This document shows positions 28,307 through 36,130 of a DNA stretch of 64,000 nt, one piece after another. The position numbers and the translations under genes were made by a program. Numbering within the stretch: the first letter of the stretch is position 1; the number at the start of each line of letters is the position of its first letter. Under the pieces are notes generated by a model. It searched no databases. It was given only the letters and a program-made list of their open reading frames with translations, and had not been told where the DNA came from. This DNA comes from UBA10649 sp963700745 (GTDB taxonomy: Bacteria > Actinomycetota > Actinomycetes > S36-B12): NCBI GenBank assembly GCA_963700745.1, contig CAVOYT010000002.1, positions 346,751-410,750 of the forward strand, in the 5' to 3' direction.

Positions 28307-28317
28307 TCTGCATCGGG

Positions 28318-28473
28318 TCAGGGCGCCGCCGGGTGCCCGTAGCGGCGCTTGAGCTGCTCAAGGGGGTCGGACGTGCGGTCCTGCGTCGCCGGACCCCACA
28401 GGCTCAGGGCGAGCCATTGAGGCCAGTAGGCGACCTGTCTGGCTACCCGGACCCACCACGACGATGTGCTCAC
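28318..28473 (-). CDS. Small hypothetical protein (51 aa)
   Basis: Short gene with a strong ribosome site: GGGAGGTGATTCCG precedes GTG at 28473. The longer upstream reading in this frame has no such signal. The 51-residue product starts VSTSSWWVRVARQVAY and contains PQWLALSLWGPATQDR and PLEQLKRRYG. A Trp-rich, weakly hydrophobic first half may sit at the membrane, and the tail is charged. It resembles short uncharacterised actinobacterial proteins with a DPxxxLKRxYG ending, recalled only as a pattern. It is divergent from the ferredoxin-reductase gene, with a DtxR-like palindrome between them. Confidence 0.6.
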   Translation of the reverse strand: MSTSSWWVRVARQVAYWPQWLALSLWGPATQDRTSDPLEQLKRRYGHPAAP

Positions 28474-28538
28474 CGGAATCACCTCCCGCGTCGTGCCCCG
28501 GTGGCCGAGCGCGAGGTGTGCTCGGACACCGTCCTTCA

Positions 28539-28558
28539 AGGTTAGGCATGCCTTACCT
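28539..28558. promoter_or_regulatory. DtxR/IdeR-like palindrome
   Basis: The 20-base inverted repeat AGGTTAGGCATGCCTTACCT has nine of ten half-site positions matching. The half-site AGGTTAGG resembles the iron-box core bound by DtxR/IdeR/DmdR regulators in actinobacteria. It lies between the divergent 51-residue gene (start 28473) and the ferredoxin-reductase gene (start 28649), so it could control either. This is an inference from consensus only. Confidence 0.45.
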
Positions 28559-28648
28559 GCGTGGTCAATGGTCAGATCGGACCTGTCGCGCTGGTCGCCG
28601 ATCCCTGCACGATGGTGAGGAAGCGACCGAGCAGGTGGGAGGTTCGCC

Positions 28649-29886
28649 ATGGCCGACAACCGGAGGATCGTCATCATCGGCGCAGGGCCGGCAGGCGCCC
28701 GCACCGCCGAACACCTGCGTGGCGAGGGCTGGGCCGGTGCCATCACCATGGTCGGCGCGGAGCCGCACCTGCCCTACGAGCGTCCGCCCTTGTCCAAGGG
28801 CTACCTCATCGGATCGACCGAGCGCGCGGACCTGACGATGCATCCGGCGGGATGGTACGAGGACAACGACATCGATGTGATCACCTCCCGCCCCGCGACG
28901 GATGTGGATATCGACGCACACCGCGTCACGATGCAGGACGGTTCATCGCTGCCCTTCGATCGACTTCTGCTGTGCACCGGCTCGATTCCTCGCAGATTGG
29001 CTGTTCCCGGAGCGGAGTCTGTCCGGCGTGCACTACCTACGGGGCCTGGATGACTCCGAACGACTCTCCGCGGCCTTCGATCACGCCTCGCGGGTGGTCG
29101 TCATCGGTGGTGGCTGGATCGGCCTGGAGACCGCGGCGGCCGCGCGGACTCGGGGACTCGAGGTGGTGCTGCTCGAGAGCGCCGCCCTGCCGCTGGGTGC
29201 CCTGCTGGGGAAGGAGGTCGCGTCGACGATCTCCCGGCTGCACGTGGATCATGGCGTGGATCTGCGGACCGGAGTGCAGGTCGAGGCACTGCGGGGCGTC
29301 GGAGGGCAGGGTTGCCGATGTCCGGCTGGCGTCCGGTGAGGCCATTCCCACGGATCTGGTTGTAGTCGGGATCGGCGTGGACCCGGCGGACGGGCTTGCC
29401 CGCCACATGGGTCTCGACGTCGACAATGGTGTGGTCACGGACGCTCACTTGCGAACCAGTCATCCCGACGTATTCGCGGCCGGCGACGTCGCATCAGCGT
29501 TCCACCCGATTCTCGGGCAACGCGTGCGGGTCGAGCACTGGGAGAACGCCATGCGCCAGGCGCCGGTGGCGGCGCGCGGGCTGCTCGACCTCGAGGCTAC
29601 CTACGACCGCCTTCCGTTCTTCTACAGCGACCAGTACGACATGGGGCTGGAGTACACGGGTTTCGTGACCGCTGGGGAGTTCGACGAGGTCGTCATCCGT
29701 GGGCGGCCCGACGAGCACGAGTTCATCGCGTTCTGGATGTCGCAGGGAAGGGTGCGGGCGGGGATGAACATGAACGTGTGGGGTGTGGCCGGCGCTATCG
29801 AGTCATTGATCCTCAGTGGGCGGGCGATCGGGGCCGACCGCCTCTCGGACGAGGGAACCGCGTTGGACGAGTTGCTTGCGAGCTAG
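28649..29886 (+). CDS. Ferredoxin/rubredoxin reductase-type FAD oxidoreductase, two frameshifts
   Basis: NAD(P)H-dependent FAD flavoprotein of the rubredoxin/ferredoxin reductase (BphA4-like) family. The FAD motif is IVIIGAGPAGARTAEHLRGE at the N-terminus, YERPPLSKGYL follows, the NAD motif is VVVIGGGWIGLETAAAA, and the second FAD motif is HPDVFAAGDVASAFHP; the C-terminal reductase domain is present. One extra base near 29020 and another near 29300 split the gene into three frames. Removing both gives about 411 residues, the family length. ATG 28649 follows GTGGGAGG. It would supply electrons to a ferredoxin, for example for a P450 or dioxygenase, but no such partner is nearby. Confidence 0.87.
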
Positions 29887-29904
29887 CCCGCGGGCGGGCC
29901 AACC

Positions 29905-29940
29905 AGACAGGACGGAGAGACAGGACGGAAGACAGGACGG
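29905..29940 (+). repeat. Three tandem copies of an 11-base motif
   Basis: AGACAGGACGG occurs at 29905-29915, 29918-29928 and 29930-29940, identical each time, with gaps of 2 and 1 bases. It lies in the short leader between the reductase stop and the region ahead of fumC. Function is unknown; each copy contains an AGGA core. Confidence 0.8.
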
Positions 29941-29947
29941 CGATTCG

Positions 29948-30109
29948 ATGAACGAGGTATGGAGCATGCCGAGCCGGAATCACGCTCGCCTTGGGGCGAC
30001 ACTGGAGGAACTGGCGATGGAGGTCTGGGAGAGCGAGGCATCGCGGGCGCGCCGCCGGATGAGTTCGCACGCGGCTCCCCCGAGGATCCCGAACCCCGTC
30101 CCCTGGTGA
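29948..30109 (+). CDS. Possible small leader gene (53 aa) overlapping fumC start
   Basis: Open frame MNEVWSMPSRNHARLGATLE to IPNPVPW, rich in Arg and Glu. Its third codon positions look more G/C-rich than those of the overlapping in-frame extension of fumC, which favours this frame as the coding one. It ends in a GTGA overlap with the fumC GTG at 30106, suggesting coupling. No strong ribosome site is seen and no family is recognised. It may be untranslated leader. Confidence 0.35.
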   Translation: MNEVWSMPSRNHARLGATLEELAMEVWESEASRARRRMSSHAAPPRIPNPVPW

Positions 30110-31503
30110 ACGTCCCGATCGGTACCGGGGAGACGGGGTGGCGTACCGAGACCGACACGCTGGGGCCCGTTCCGGTTCCGGCGAGTCGGTACTGGGGACC
30201 GCAGACGCAGCGTGCCCTCGAGCACTTCGCCATCGGCCGGGACCGGCTTCCGCTCGAGGTGTACCGGGCCTACGGCCATGTGAAGAAGGCGGCCGCCATG
30301 GCCAACGTCGCCGCCGGTGTACTGCCCAAGTGGAAGGCAGCGGCCATCGTCCGCGCCTGTGACGAGATCATCGCCGGGCATCTCGACGAGGAGTTCCCGC
30401 TCGGCGTGTATCAGAGCGGATCGGGCACACAGACCAACGCAAACGTCAATGAAGTCATAGCAAACCGCGGGACGCAGCTGCTGGGCGGCCGGATCGGATC
30501 AACGTCTCTCCTGCACCCCAATGATGACGTGAACATGAGTCAGTCCAGCAACGACACTTTCGTCACCGCAATGCATCTAGCGGCGTATGAGGTGACCGTC
30601 CTGCAGGTACTGCCCGCGCTCGGGCAGTTGCACCGGAGCCTGAACGATCATGCAACCGCGTGGGCTGACGTCATGAAGGTCGGCCGAACGCACCTCATGG
30701 ACGCGACCCACCTGACCGTCGGACAGGAGTGGTCTGGCTATGCAGCGTCGCTGCTGCGGGCGAAGGACGACCTGGAGACCGCTGGACGCGACCTGCTCGA
30801 GGTGGCTATGGGAGGGACGGCCGTCGGGACCGGGCTCAATGCGCCGCCGGGATTCGCTCGGAACGCCACGCACTTCCTTGCCGAGTCGACGCGCTACCCG
30901 TTCACGCCCGCCAGAAATGCGTTCGCCGCGCAAGCGACCCTGGACGTGATGGTGCACGCCCATGCCGCGCTGAAGTCGGTCGCTGTCAGCGCGTTCAAGA
31001 TCGCCAACGATCTGCGGTGGCTTGCTTCCGGTCCACGGTTGGGGCTGGGAGAACTGCACATCCCGGCGAACGAGCCGGGTTCGACGATCATGCCCGGCAA
31101 GGTGAACCCGAGTCAGGCGGAGGCTCTGATGATGGCCTGCCTGCAGGTCTTCGGGCACGACACGACGGTCACGATGGCGGGTGCGGAGGGCAACTTCGAG
31201 CTGAACGCGTTCCGGCCGATCGTGATCCGCAACTACCTGTCGTCCGCAGTCCTCCTCGCCGAGGCAGTCGATGCCTTCCGACGCTACTTGGTGGAGGGGG
31301 TTGCGCTCGACGAGGATCGACTGGCCGACAACATCGATCGCTCGGTCATGGTGGTCACTGCCCTGGCACCGAGGATCGGCTACGAAAGGGCGGCGCAGAT
31401 CGCCCGGAAGGCAGTCGAGGAGGGCATCGACATCCGTCGCGCGGCGATCGACTTCGGCGTGGACCCGGCGCTGCTCGACGAGATCGCCCTGAGACGCGCC
31501 TGA
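30106..31503 (+). CDS. fumC: Class II fumarate hydratase
   Basis: Cytosolic, iron-independent fumarase that interconverts fumarate and malate in the TCA cycle. From GTG 30106 it has 465 residues, the normal FumC length. An earlier in-frame ATG at 29959 would add 49 low-complexity residues and is disfavoured. Signatures are TETDTLGPVPVPAS near the start, SGSGTQTNANVNEVIANR, HPNDDVNMSQSSNDTF (B-site HPND), GRTHLMDATH and the superfamily loop GSTIMPGKVNPSQAEA. Aspartase is the main alternative, but the N-terminal and HPND regions fit fumarase better. Confidence 0.93.
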   Translation: MNVPIGTGETGWRTETDTLGPVPVPASRYWGPQTQRALEHFAIGRDRLPLEVYRAYGHVKKAAAMANVAAGVLPKWKAAAIVRACDEIIAGHLDEEFPLGVYQSGSGTQTNANVNEVIANRGTQLLGGRIGSTSLLHPNDDVNMSQSSNDTFVTAMHLAAYEVTVLQVLPALGQLHRSLNDHATAWADVMKVGRTHLMDATHLTVGQEWSGYAASLLRAKDDLETAGRDLLEVAMGGTAVGTGLNAPPGFARNATHFLAESTRYPFTPARNAFAAQATLDVMVHAHAALKSVAVSAFKIANDLRWLASGPRLGLGELHIPANEPGSTIMPGKVNPSQAEALMMACLQVFGHDTTVTMAGAEGNFELNAFRPIVIRNYLSSAVLLAEAVDAFRRYLVEGVALDEDRLADNIDRSVMVVTALAPRIGYERAAQIARKAVEEGIDIRRAAIDFGVDPALLDEIALRRA

Positions 31504-31566
31504 GCGCCGGCACCGACTTGCGCCTCGACGCCGGGGTGTCCCGGGATCCGGCGATACCGTGCCCAC

Positions 31567-32346
31567 ATGGACACGCCCACCCGCCTCATCGAGGTGGCGT
31601 CCGGCGTGTGGGTGGCCACGTCGCGGCGCTACCAGACGACATCGACGGTGCTGCTCGACGGACTCGGCGGCGGGATCGTCGTCGACCCCGCGTGGGACCC
31701 GGACGAGCTCGCCGCCATCCCGTCGGATCTCGGCGTGCTGGGCGTGACGTGCGTGGCGGGTCTGGCGACCCATGAGCACTACGACCACGTCATGTGGCAT
31801 CCGGACCTGGGGGACGTGCCGCGCTGGTCGTCACCGGGGACGGTGGCCCACCTGGCGCAGGAGCGAGACCGGCTGCTGGCCCCGCTGACCGAGTACCTCA
31901 CCCCCGACCTCATCGACATCGCCGGTCGGCTGGTGCCGCTGCCCGACGGGACCGTGCCCTGGCAGGGCCCCGAGGCCCGGTGCGTGGTGCATGACGCGCA
32001 CGCCCCCGCGCATCTGGCCGTGATCGTCGAGGAGACCGGCGTGCTCCTCGCGGGGGACATGCTCAGCGACGTCGAGCTGCCGATGCCGGCGAGCGACGAC
32101 CGCAGCCTGGAGACGTACCTGATCGGGCTCGAGAGCCTGCGTGCGGCCGTGGCTGGAGCACGAATCCTGATTCCCGGGCACGGCACTCCGACCGACGACC
32201 CGGGCACCCGCTTCGAGGCCGACCTGCGATACCTGGACGCCCTCGTGCAGGGGCGGGCGTCGGACGACCCGAGGATCCTCGACCCGGACAACGCCGAGTT
32301 GCACCGCGCGAATGTCGAGAGGGCTCGCGTTACGCGCCGGAGCTGA
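31567..32346 (+). CDS. Metallo-beta-lactamase-fold hydrolase
   Basis: Zn-dependent MBL-superfamily hydrolase of 259 residues. The metal motif THEHYDHVMW (HxHxDH) is near residue 75, a further His is in VVHDAHAPAHLAVIV, the bridging Asp is in GVLLAGDMLSDVELPMP, and the terminal His is in RILIPGHGTPTDDPG. No signal peptide is seen, so it is cytosolic. The family covers thioesterases, glyoxalase II-like enzymes and lactonases; nothing here fixes the substrate. It stands alone on the + strand, overlapping the tail of the ACT gene by 17 bases. Confidence 0.85.
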   Translation: MDTPTRLIEVASGVWVATSRRYQTTSTVLLDGLGGGIVVDPAWDPDELAAIPSDLGVLGVTCVAGLATHEHYDHVMWHPDLGDVPRWSSPGTVAHLAQERDRLLAPLTEYLTPDLIDIAGRLVPLPDGTVPWQGPEARCVVHDAHAPAHLAVIVEETGVLLAGDMLSDVELPMPASDDRSLETYLIGLESLRAAVAGARILIPGHGTPTDDPGTRFEADLRYLDALVQGRASDDPRILDPDNAELHRANVERARVTRRS

Positions 32347-32719
32347 GGACCTCCAGGGCCGTCATCGCGTCCTCGACGCGGTCGATCGGCACGAGCAGGT
32401 GGTCATGGAAGTAGCCGGCGACGACATTGCAGCTGATGCCGCTCTCGGTCAGGGCCTCACTGACGGCGGCCGTCAGACCGATGGCCGCTAGCGCCGAGTG
32501 CACGCGGAGGGTGATCCACCCGGCCACGAAGTCGTAGGGCCACCCGAGGTCGTCGGCGATCTCTCGACGGACCACGCACGTCAGCCCCTCGTCCTCGCGC
32601 ACGGTCACCTCGCACTCCACCGTTGGAGTCTCCGACAGGGACACGAACACGAACTCGCCTGCCCGGACGACCGGTCTCAGCGTGGCCAGCAGCTCGGCAA
32701 GGTCGTGCCCGCCGGTCAC
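32330..32719 (-). CDS. ACT-domain protein
   Basis: Protein of 129 residues with two ACT-like halves, similar to the uncharacterised COG3603-type group: VRAGEFVFVSLSETP, then VREDEGLTCVVRREIADDLG and GLTAAVSEALTESGISCNVVAGYFHDHLLVP. GTG at 32719 overlaps the agmatine deiminase stop (GTGA), so the two are coupled. ACT domains usually bind amino acids or other small ligands and sense them allosterically, which suits a neighbour in amine metabolism; the ligand is unknown. Confidence 0.8.
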   Translation of the reverse strand: MTGGHDLAELLATLRPVVRAGEFVFVSLSETPTVECEVTVREDEGLTCVVRREIADDLGWPYDFVAGWITLRVHSALAAIGLTAAVSEALTESGISCNVVAGYFHDHLLVPIDRVEDAMTALEVLSSGA

Positions 32720-33750
32720 TCTGGCCGCCCGGTCGGCTGCTGCTGGGTGATGCAGTGGATTCCGCCGCCTCGCGAGAAGAGCGGGCGCGCGTCGACCAGC
32801 ACGATCTCGCGGCCGGGGTAGGCCTCGAGCAGGATGTCGGCGGCCCGCTCGTCGCCCGGGTCGTCGAAGGCGCACAGGATCACGGCATCGTTGCAGACGT
32901 AGTGGTTGATGTAGCTGTAGTCGACCCAGCCATCGTCGTCCCGCAGCGTCTCCGGGGCGGGCACCGCAATGACGCGAAGACCGGGCTGGGCCTCGAGCAG
33001 CGCACGCACCTCTGCGCTCACGGCGAAGTCGGGATGCTCGGGGTTGCGCTGGTCGTGGAACAGCACGGTCGTGGGGTCGCTGAAGCAGGCGACGATGTCG
33101 ACGTGCCCCCTGGTGCCGAACTCGTCGTAGTCGCGGGTCAGACCCCGGTCGAGCCAGATGAATGCCTCGGCGCCGATCGTTCGACGCAGCTCATCCTCGA
33201 CCTGGGCCTGGGTCCAGTCCGCGTTGCGACCCTCGCCGAGCTGCACCGTTCGCGTCAGCAGGACGGTGCCGTCGCCGTTCACGTGAATGCCGCCGCCCTC
33301 GTTGACCATCGCGGACGCGACGACGGGGATCGAGATGTCCGCGCACACCCGGCCGGCGATCTGAGCGTCCTTGTCCCACGACGCCCACGACTGCGCGCCC
33401 CAGCCGTTGAACACCCAGTCGACTCCGGCGATCTCATTGTCCGATCCTCGAACGAAGGTGGGGCCGATGTCGCGCATCCAGGCGTCGTCCAGCGGCGCCT
33501 CGACCAGCACCACGGACGGGTCGAGCCACTGTCGAGCCGTCTCAGCATCGGACGGGTCGACGACCATCGTCACCGGTTCGAACTGGGCGATCACGTTGGC
33601 GACGGACGACCAGCACGCCCGCGCCTCGATGGCGTCCTCCGGCGTCTCGCCGAGGGTGTATCCCGACGATGGCCAGGCCATCCAGGTGCGCTCGTGCGGC
33701 TCCCACTCAGCGGGCATCCGCCAGGACGGCGAGGTCGGACCTGCGGTCAT
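32716..33750 (-). CDS. aguA: Agmatine deiminase (peptidyl-arginine deiminase family)
   Basis: Cytosolic guanidino-group-modifying enzyme of 344 residues; agmatine deiminase yields N-carbamoylputrescine and ammonia. The signature GGGIHCITQQQP with the catalytic Cys is at the C-terminus. RMPAEWEPHERTWMAWPS and DAWMRDIGPTFV at the N-terminal half, NEGGGIHVNGDGTVL and the catalytic His in TRGHVDIVACF are all present. ATG at 33750 overlaps the SDR stop. No downstream N-carbamoylputrescine amidase is in the window, so the pathway is incomplete here. Confidence 0.9.
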   Translation of the reverse strand: MTAGPTSPSWRMPAEWEPHERTWMAWPSSGYTLGETPEDAIEARACWSSVANVIAQFEPVTMVVDPSDAETARQWLDPSVVLVEAPLDDAWMRDIGPTFVRGSDNEIAGVDWVFNGWGAQSWASWDKDAQIAGRVCADISIPVVASAMVNEGGGIHVNGDGTVLLTRTVQLGEGRNADWTQAQVEDELRRTIGAEAFIWLDRGLTRDYDEFGTRGHVDIVACFSDPTTVLFHDQRNPEHPDFAVSAEVRALLEAQPGLRVIAVPAPETLRDDDGWVDYSYINHYVCNDAVILCAFDDPGDERAADILLEAYPGREIVLVDARPLFSRGGGIHCITQQQPTGRPE

Positions 33751-34694
33751 GAGACCTCCAGGGGGTAGGTGACGCCGGTGAGCCGTTCGCTCTCGATCCA
33801 CAGTCGTCGGCCGTCGGCGCGGTTCTTGGCGGCGGAGGACCGATCGACGAGACGGGGATGACCACGCTGCTCCATGAACCCGTCCGGTCCGACGTAGCTG
33901 TCGCCGGGGAGGCCGGGGGCGGTCGCGGCGAACAGCGTGGGCAGCGCTCCCATCGCGGCGGACTGCCCGATGATCCGGTTCATCAGCTCGACCGGCTGGC
34001 GCAGCCAGGACCGTCCGCTGAGCTCGGGTCCGACGGCCTGCAGGTTGGTGGCGGCGTAGCCCGGGTGGGCGGCCATGGCATGAATCGGGACGGCGTTCGC
34101 GTCCAGCCGACGCTGCAGCTCGGCGGTGAAGAGCAGGTTGGCGAGCTTGCTCTGCCCGTAGGCACCCCATGAGCGGTACTTGCGCCGGCCCATGAGGTCG
34201 TCGAAGTTCATGCGCCCGAAGCGGTGGGCGCCCGACGACACGGTGACGACCCGCGACCTGGGGCGCGCGACCAGCGCGGGCAGCAGCAGTCCGGTCAGGG
34301 CGAAGTGCCCGAGGTGGTTCGTCCCGAACTGCATCTCGAAGCCGTCTGCCGTGGTCAGCTGCGGGACAGCCATGACCCCCGCGTTGTTGATCAGCAGGTC
34401 GAGGCCATCGGGGTGTCCATGCGACCAGCGGTCCGCGAAGGCGCGCACGGACGCCAGATCGGCGAGGTCGAGTGCCTCGACCTCGACCAGCGCGGTCGGA
34501 GCGGCGGCCAGGATCAGGTCACGGGCGCGGGCTCCCTTGTCCGCGTTGCGGACGGCCAGCGTGACGGCGGCCCCGTGCCGGGCCAGCTCGAGCGCCGCCT
34601 CGAAGCCGATTCCGGAGTTGGCTCCGGTGACGACGGCCGCCCGTCCGGTCAGGTCGGGCATGTCGTCGGCGGACCATTTCAGGGAATCGGGCAT
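33747..34694 (-). CDS. Short-chain dehydrogenase/reductase
   Basis: Classical-type SDR of 315 residues, resembling the retinol-dehydrogenase/WW-oxidoreductase-like group. The cofactor motif is TGANSGIG at about residue 23, NNAGVM is present, the active site Ser is in VVTVSSGAHRFG, and the catalytic pair is YGQSKLANLL. ATG 34694 is chosen; MPDLTG at 34661 is a possible shorter start. It is the first gene of a three-gene minus-strand set with agmatine deiminase and the ACT protein, all overlapping by four bases. The substrate cannot be named. Confidence 0.87.
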   Translation of the reverse strand: MPDSLKWSADDMPDLTGRAAVVTGANSGIGFEAALELARHGAAVTLAVRNADKGARARDLILAAAPTALVEVEALDLADLASVRAFADRWSHGHPDGLDLLINNAGVMAVPQLTTADGFEMQFGTNHLGHFALTGLLLPALVARPRSRVVTVSSGAHRFGRMNFDDLMGRRKYRSWGAYGQSKLANLLFTAELQRRLDANAVPIHAMAAHPGYAATNLQAVGPELSGRSWLRQPVELMNRIIGQSAAMGALPTLFAATAPGLPGDSYVGPDGFMEQRGHPRLVDRSSAAKNRADGRRLWIESERLTGVTYPLEVS

Positions 34695-34785
34695 GGTCGT
34701 AGTCAACCCGTTTCGGGCGCGGACCGCAGACCGGCCCTCGATTTCCGGTCGCACGACGGCTCTGTGTACGCTTGCGTGGCTTTCC

Positions 34786-34857
34786 GCCCCTTTAGCTCAT
34801 TGGCAGAGCGCTCCCTTGGTAAGGGCGAGGTACCGGGTCCGATTCCCGGAAGGGGCT
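34786..34857 (+). tRNA. tRNA-Thr (GGT) with atypical bases
   Basis: Acceptor GCCCCTT pairs with AAGGGGC (34850-34856). The anticodon loop TTGGTAA gives GGT. The anticodon stem has one mismatch (CTCCC against GGGCG), and the T-loop reads TCCGATT where TTCGATT is expected, so the nearly invariant T55 is C. CCA is not encoded. Both deviations may be base-call errors. Confidence 0.85.
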
Positions 34858-34884
34858 CGATGGGGCGAAAGTTGTCCCATTGAT

Positions 34885-34957
34885 GGCGGGGTAGCTCAGT
34901 TGGTAGAGCAAGCGGCTCATAATCGCTGTGTCGCCGGTTCAAGTCCGGCCTCCGCTA
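34885..34957 (+). tRNA. tRNA-Met (CAT), elongator type
   Basis: Acceptor GGCGGGG pairs with CTCCGCT with two G-U pairs, the anticodon loop is CTCATAA, and the T-arm GCCGGTTCAAGTCCGGC is perfect. The anticodon stem lacks the three G-C pairs of initiator tRNA. A tRNA-Ile with modified CAT cannot be excluded, but the position ahead of rpmG fits elongator Met in actinobacteria. Confidence 0.88.
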
Positions 34958-35043
34958 CTCGATCGCACGACCCCGCATGACCAGCACCACCATCGCGCTC
35001 GGCAGGTTCCCCTGCTGGGAGGACCACACGGAAGAGGAAGACC

Positions 35044-35211
35044 ATGGGCAAGGCCACGGACATTCGCCCCAAGATCACGATGGCGTGCGAGGAATGCAAG
35101 CACCGCAACTACATCACCAAGAAGAACCGCCGCAACGACCCTGACCGGCTCGAGGCGAAGAAGTTCTGCCCGAACTGCGGCAAGCACACGAACCACAAGG
35201 AAACCCGCTAG
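35044..35211 (+). CDS. rpmG: Ribosomal protein L33
   Basis: 50S subunit protein of 55 residues. The Zn-ribbon form has both cysteine pairs, Cys15/Cys18 (CEEC) and Cys42/Cys45 (CPNC), so this is the zinc-containing paralogue type; IRPKITMACEECKHRNYIT and NRRNDPDRLE are typical. It has a GGAAGAGGAAGACC leader and lies directly downstream of tRNA-Met. It is too short to appear in a length-filtered ORF list. Confidence 0.96.
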   Translation: MGKATDIRPKITMACEECKHRNYITKKNRRNDPDRLEAKKFCPNCGKHTNHKETR

Positions 35212-35236
35212 CCGCTACCGGCGTCGGCGCGAGTCC

Positions 35237-35689
35237 ATGGCACTCAATCCGGAGTTCGTCGGTCGTACGTACCCGCCCGGGCCGGCGTACCTGGTCGGGC
35301 GTGAGACGGTCCGCGAGTTCGCGACCGCCATCGGCGAGGACCACGCGGTCTTCCACGACCCCGAGGCGGCCGCCGCCCTCGGGTACGCCGGCGTGGTCGC
35401 ACCGCCGACCTTCGCGGTGATCATCGCCATGCAGGCCAGCGGAGTGGTCGTGCACGACCCGGACCTCGGCCTCGACTACACGCGGGTGGTCCACGGCGAG
35501 CAGCGGTTCGACTACTCGCGACCGATCGTGGCCGGCGACGAACTGGTCGTCTCGGTGACGATCGAGAGCATCCGGACTGTCGCGGGCAACGACATGATCA
35601 CCACCCGCAGCGACATCGCGACGGTGTCGGGCGAGCACGTGGTCACCACGACCTCGCTCCTGGTCTCCCGCGGACCGGAGGAGGAGTAG
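35237..35689 (+). CDS. MaoC-like dehydratase N-terminal-type subunit (HadA-like)
   Basis: Hot-dog-fold protein of 150 residues of the FAS1-type dehydratase family: FVGRTYPPGPAYLVGRETVR at the N-terminus, EDHAVFHDPEAAAALGYAG, VAPPTFAVII and YSRPIVAGDELVVSVTIES. In mycobacteria HadA pairs with HadB to form the (3R)-hydroxyacyl-ACP dehydratase of fatty-acid synthase II; outside them the exact substrate is less certain. The partner gene starts 2 bases after its stop. The order rpmG-hadA-hadB-murB is an actinobacterial hallmark. Confidence 0.87.
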   Translation: MALNPEFVGRTYPPGPAYLVGRETVREFATAIGEDHAVFHDPEAAAALGYAGVVAPPTFAVIIAMQASGVVVHDPDLGLDYTRVVHGEQRFDYSRPIVAGDELVVSVTIESIRTVAGNDMITTRSDIATVSGEHVVTTTSLLVSRGPEEE

Positions 35690-35691
35690 CC

Positions 35692-36121
35692 ATGGCGTCC
35701 ATCGTCCGCTGGGCCGACGTCGAGGTCGGCACCGAACTGCCCGCCCAGTCCTTCCACCTGGATCGGGCCTCCCTCGTGCGCTACGCGGGCGCCTCGGGGG
35801 ACTTCAACGTGATCCACTGGAACGAACGGGTGGCCCGGGAGGTCGGCCTGCCCGAACGTCATCGCCCACGGAATGCTGACGATGGCCCTCGGCGGCCGCG
35901 TCGTGACCGACTGGATCGGTGACCCCGGAGCGCTCCTCCAGTACGGCGTGCGCTTCACCCGCCCCGTCGTGGTCCCCGACGACGACGAGGGCGCCACGGT
36001 CGACGTGACCGCCAAGGTGTCCGCCAAGAACGACGACTCGACGGTGGTCGTCACCCTCACCGTGAAGAGCCAGGACGTGACGGTCCTGGCGAAGGCCCAG
36101 GCGGTCGTTCGCCTCGCCTAG
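35692..36121 (+). CDS. MaoC-like dehydratase catalytic subunit (HadB-like), one frameshift near 35855
   Basis: Catalytic hot-dog hydratase with the R-hydratase motif: YAGASGDFNVIHWNERVARE carries the conserved Asp and His. As read the frame fails after GLP. Deleting one base in the CCCG run at about 35853-35856 gives NVIAHGMLTMALGGRVVTDW and a clean C-terminus to 36121. The repaired length is 142 residues, as in HadB. It forms an operon with the preceding HadA-like gene. Confidence 0.86.
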
Positions 36122-36130
36122 GGTGGCGCC

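Noticed and set aside
29959..30105. N-terminal extension of fumarase from ATG 29959
   Set aside because: It would add 49 low-complexity residues; GTG 30106 gives the normal family length, and another frame has better codon-position bias in this stretch.
34885..34957. Initiator tRNA-Met
   Set aside because: The three consecutive G-C pairs of the initiator anticodon stem are missing.
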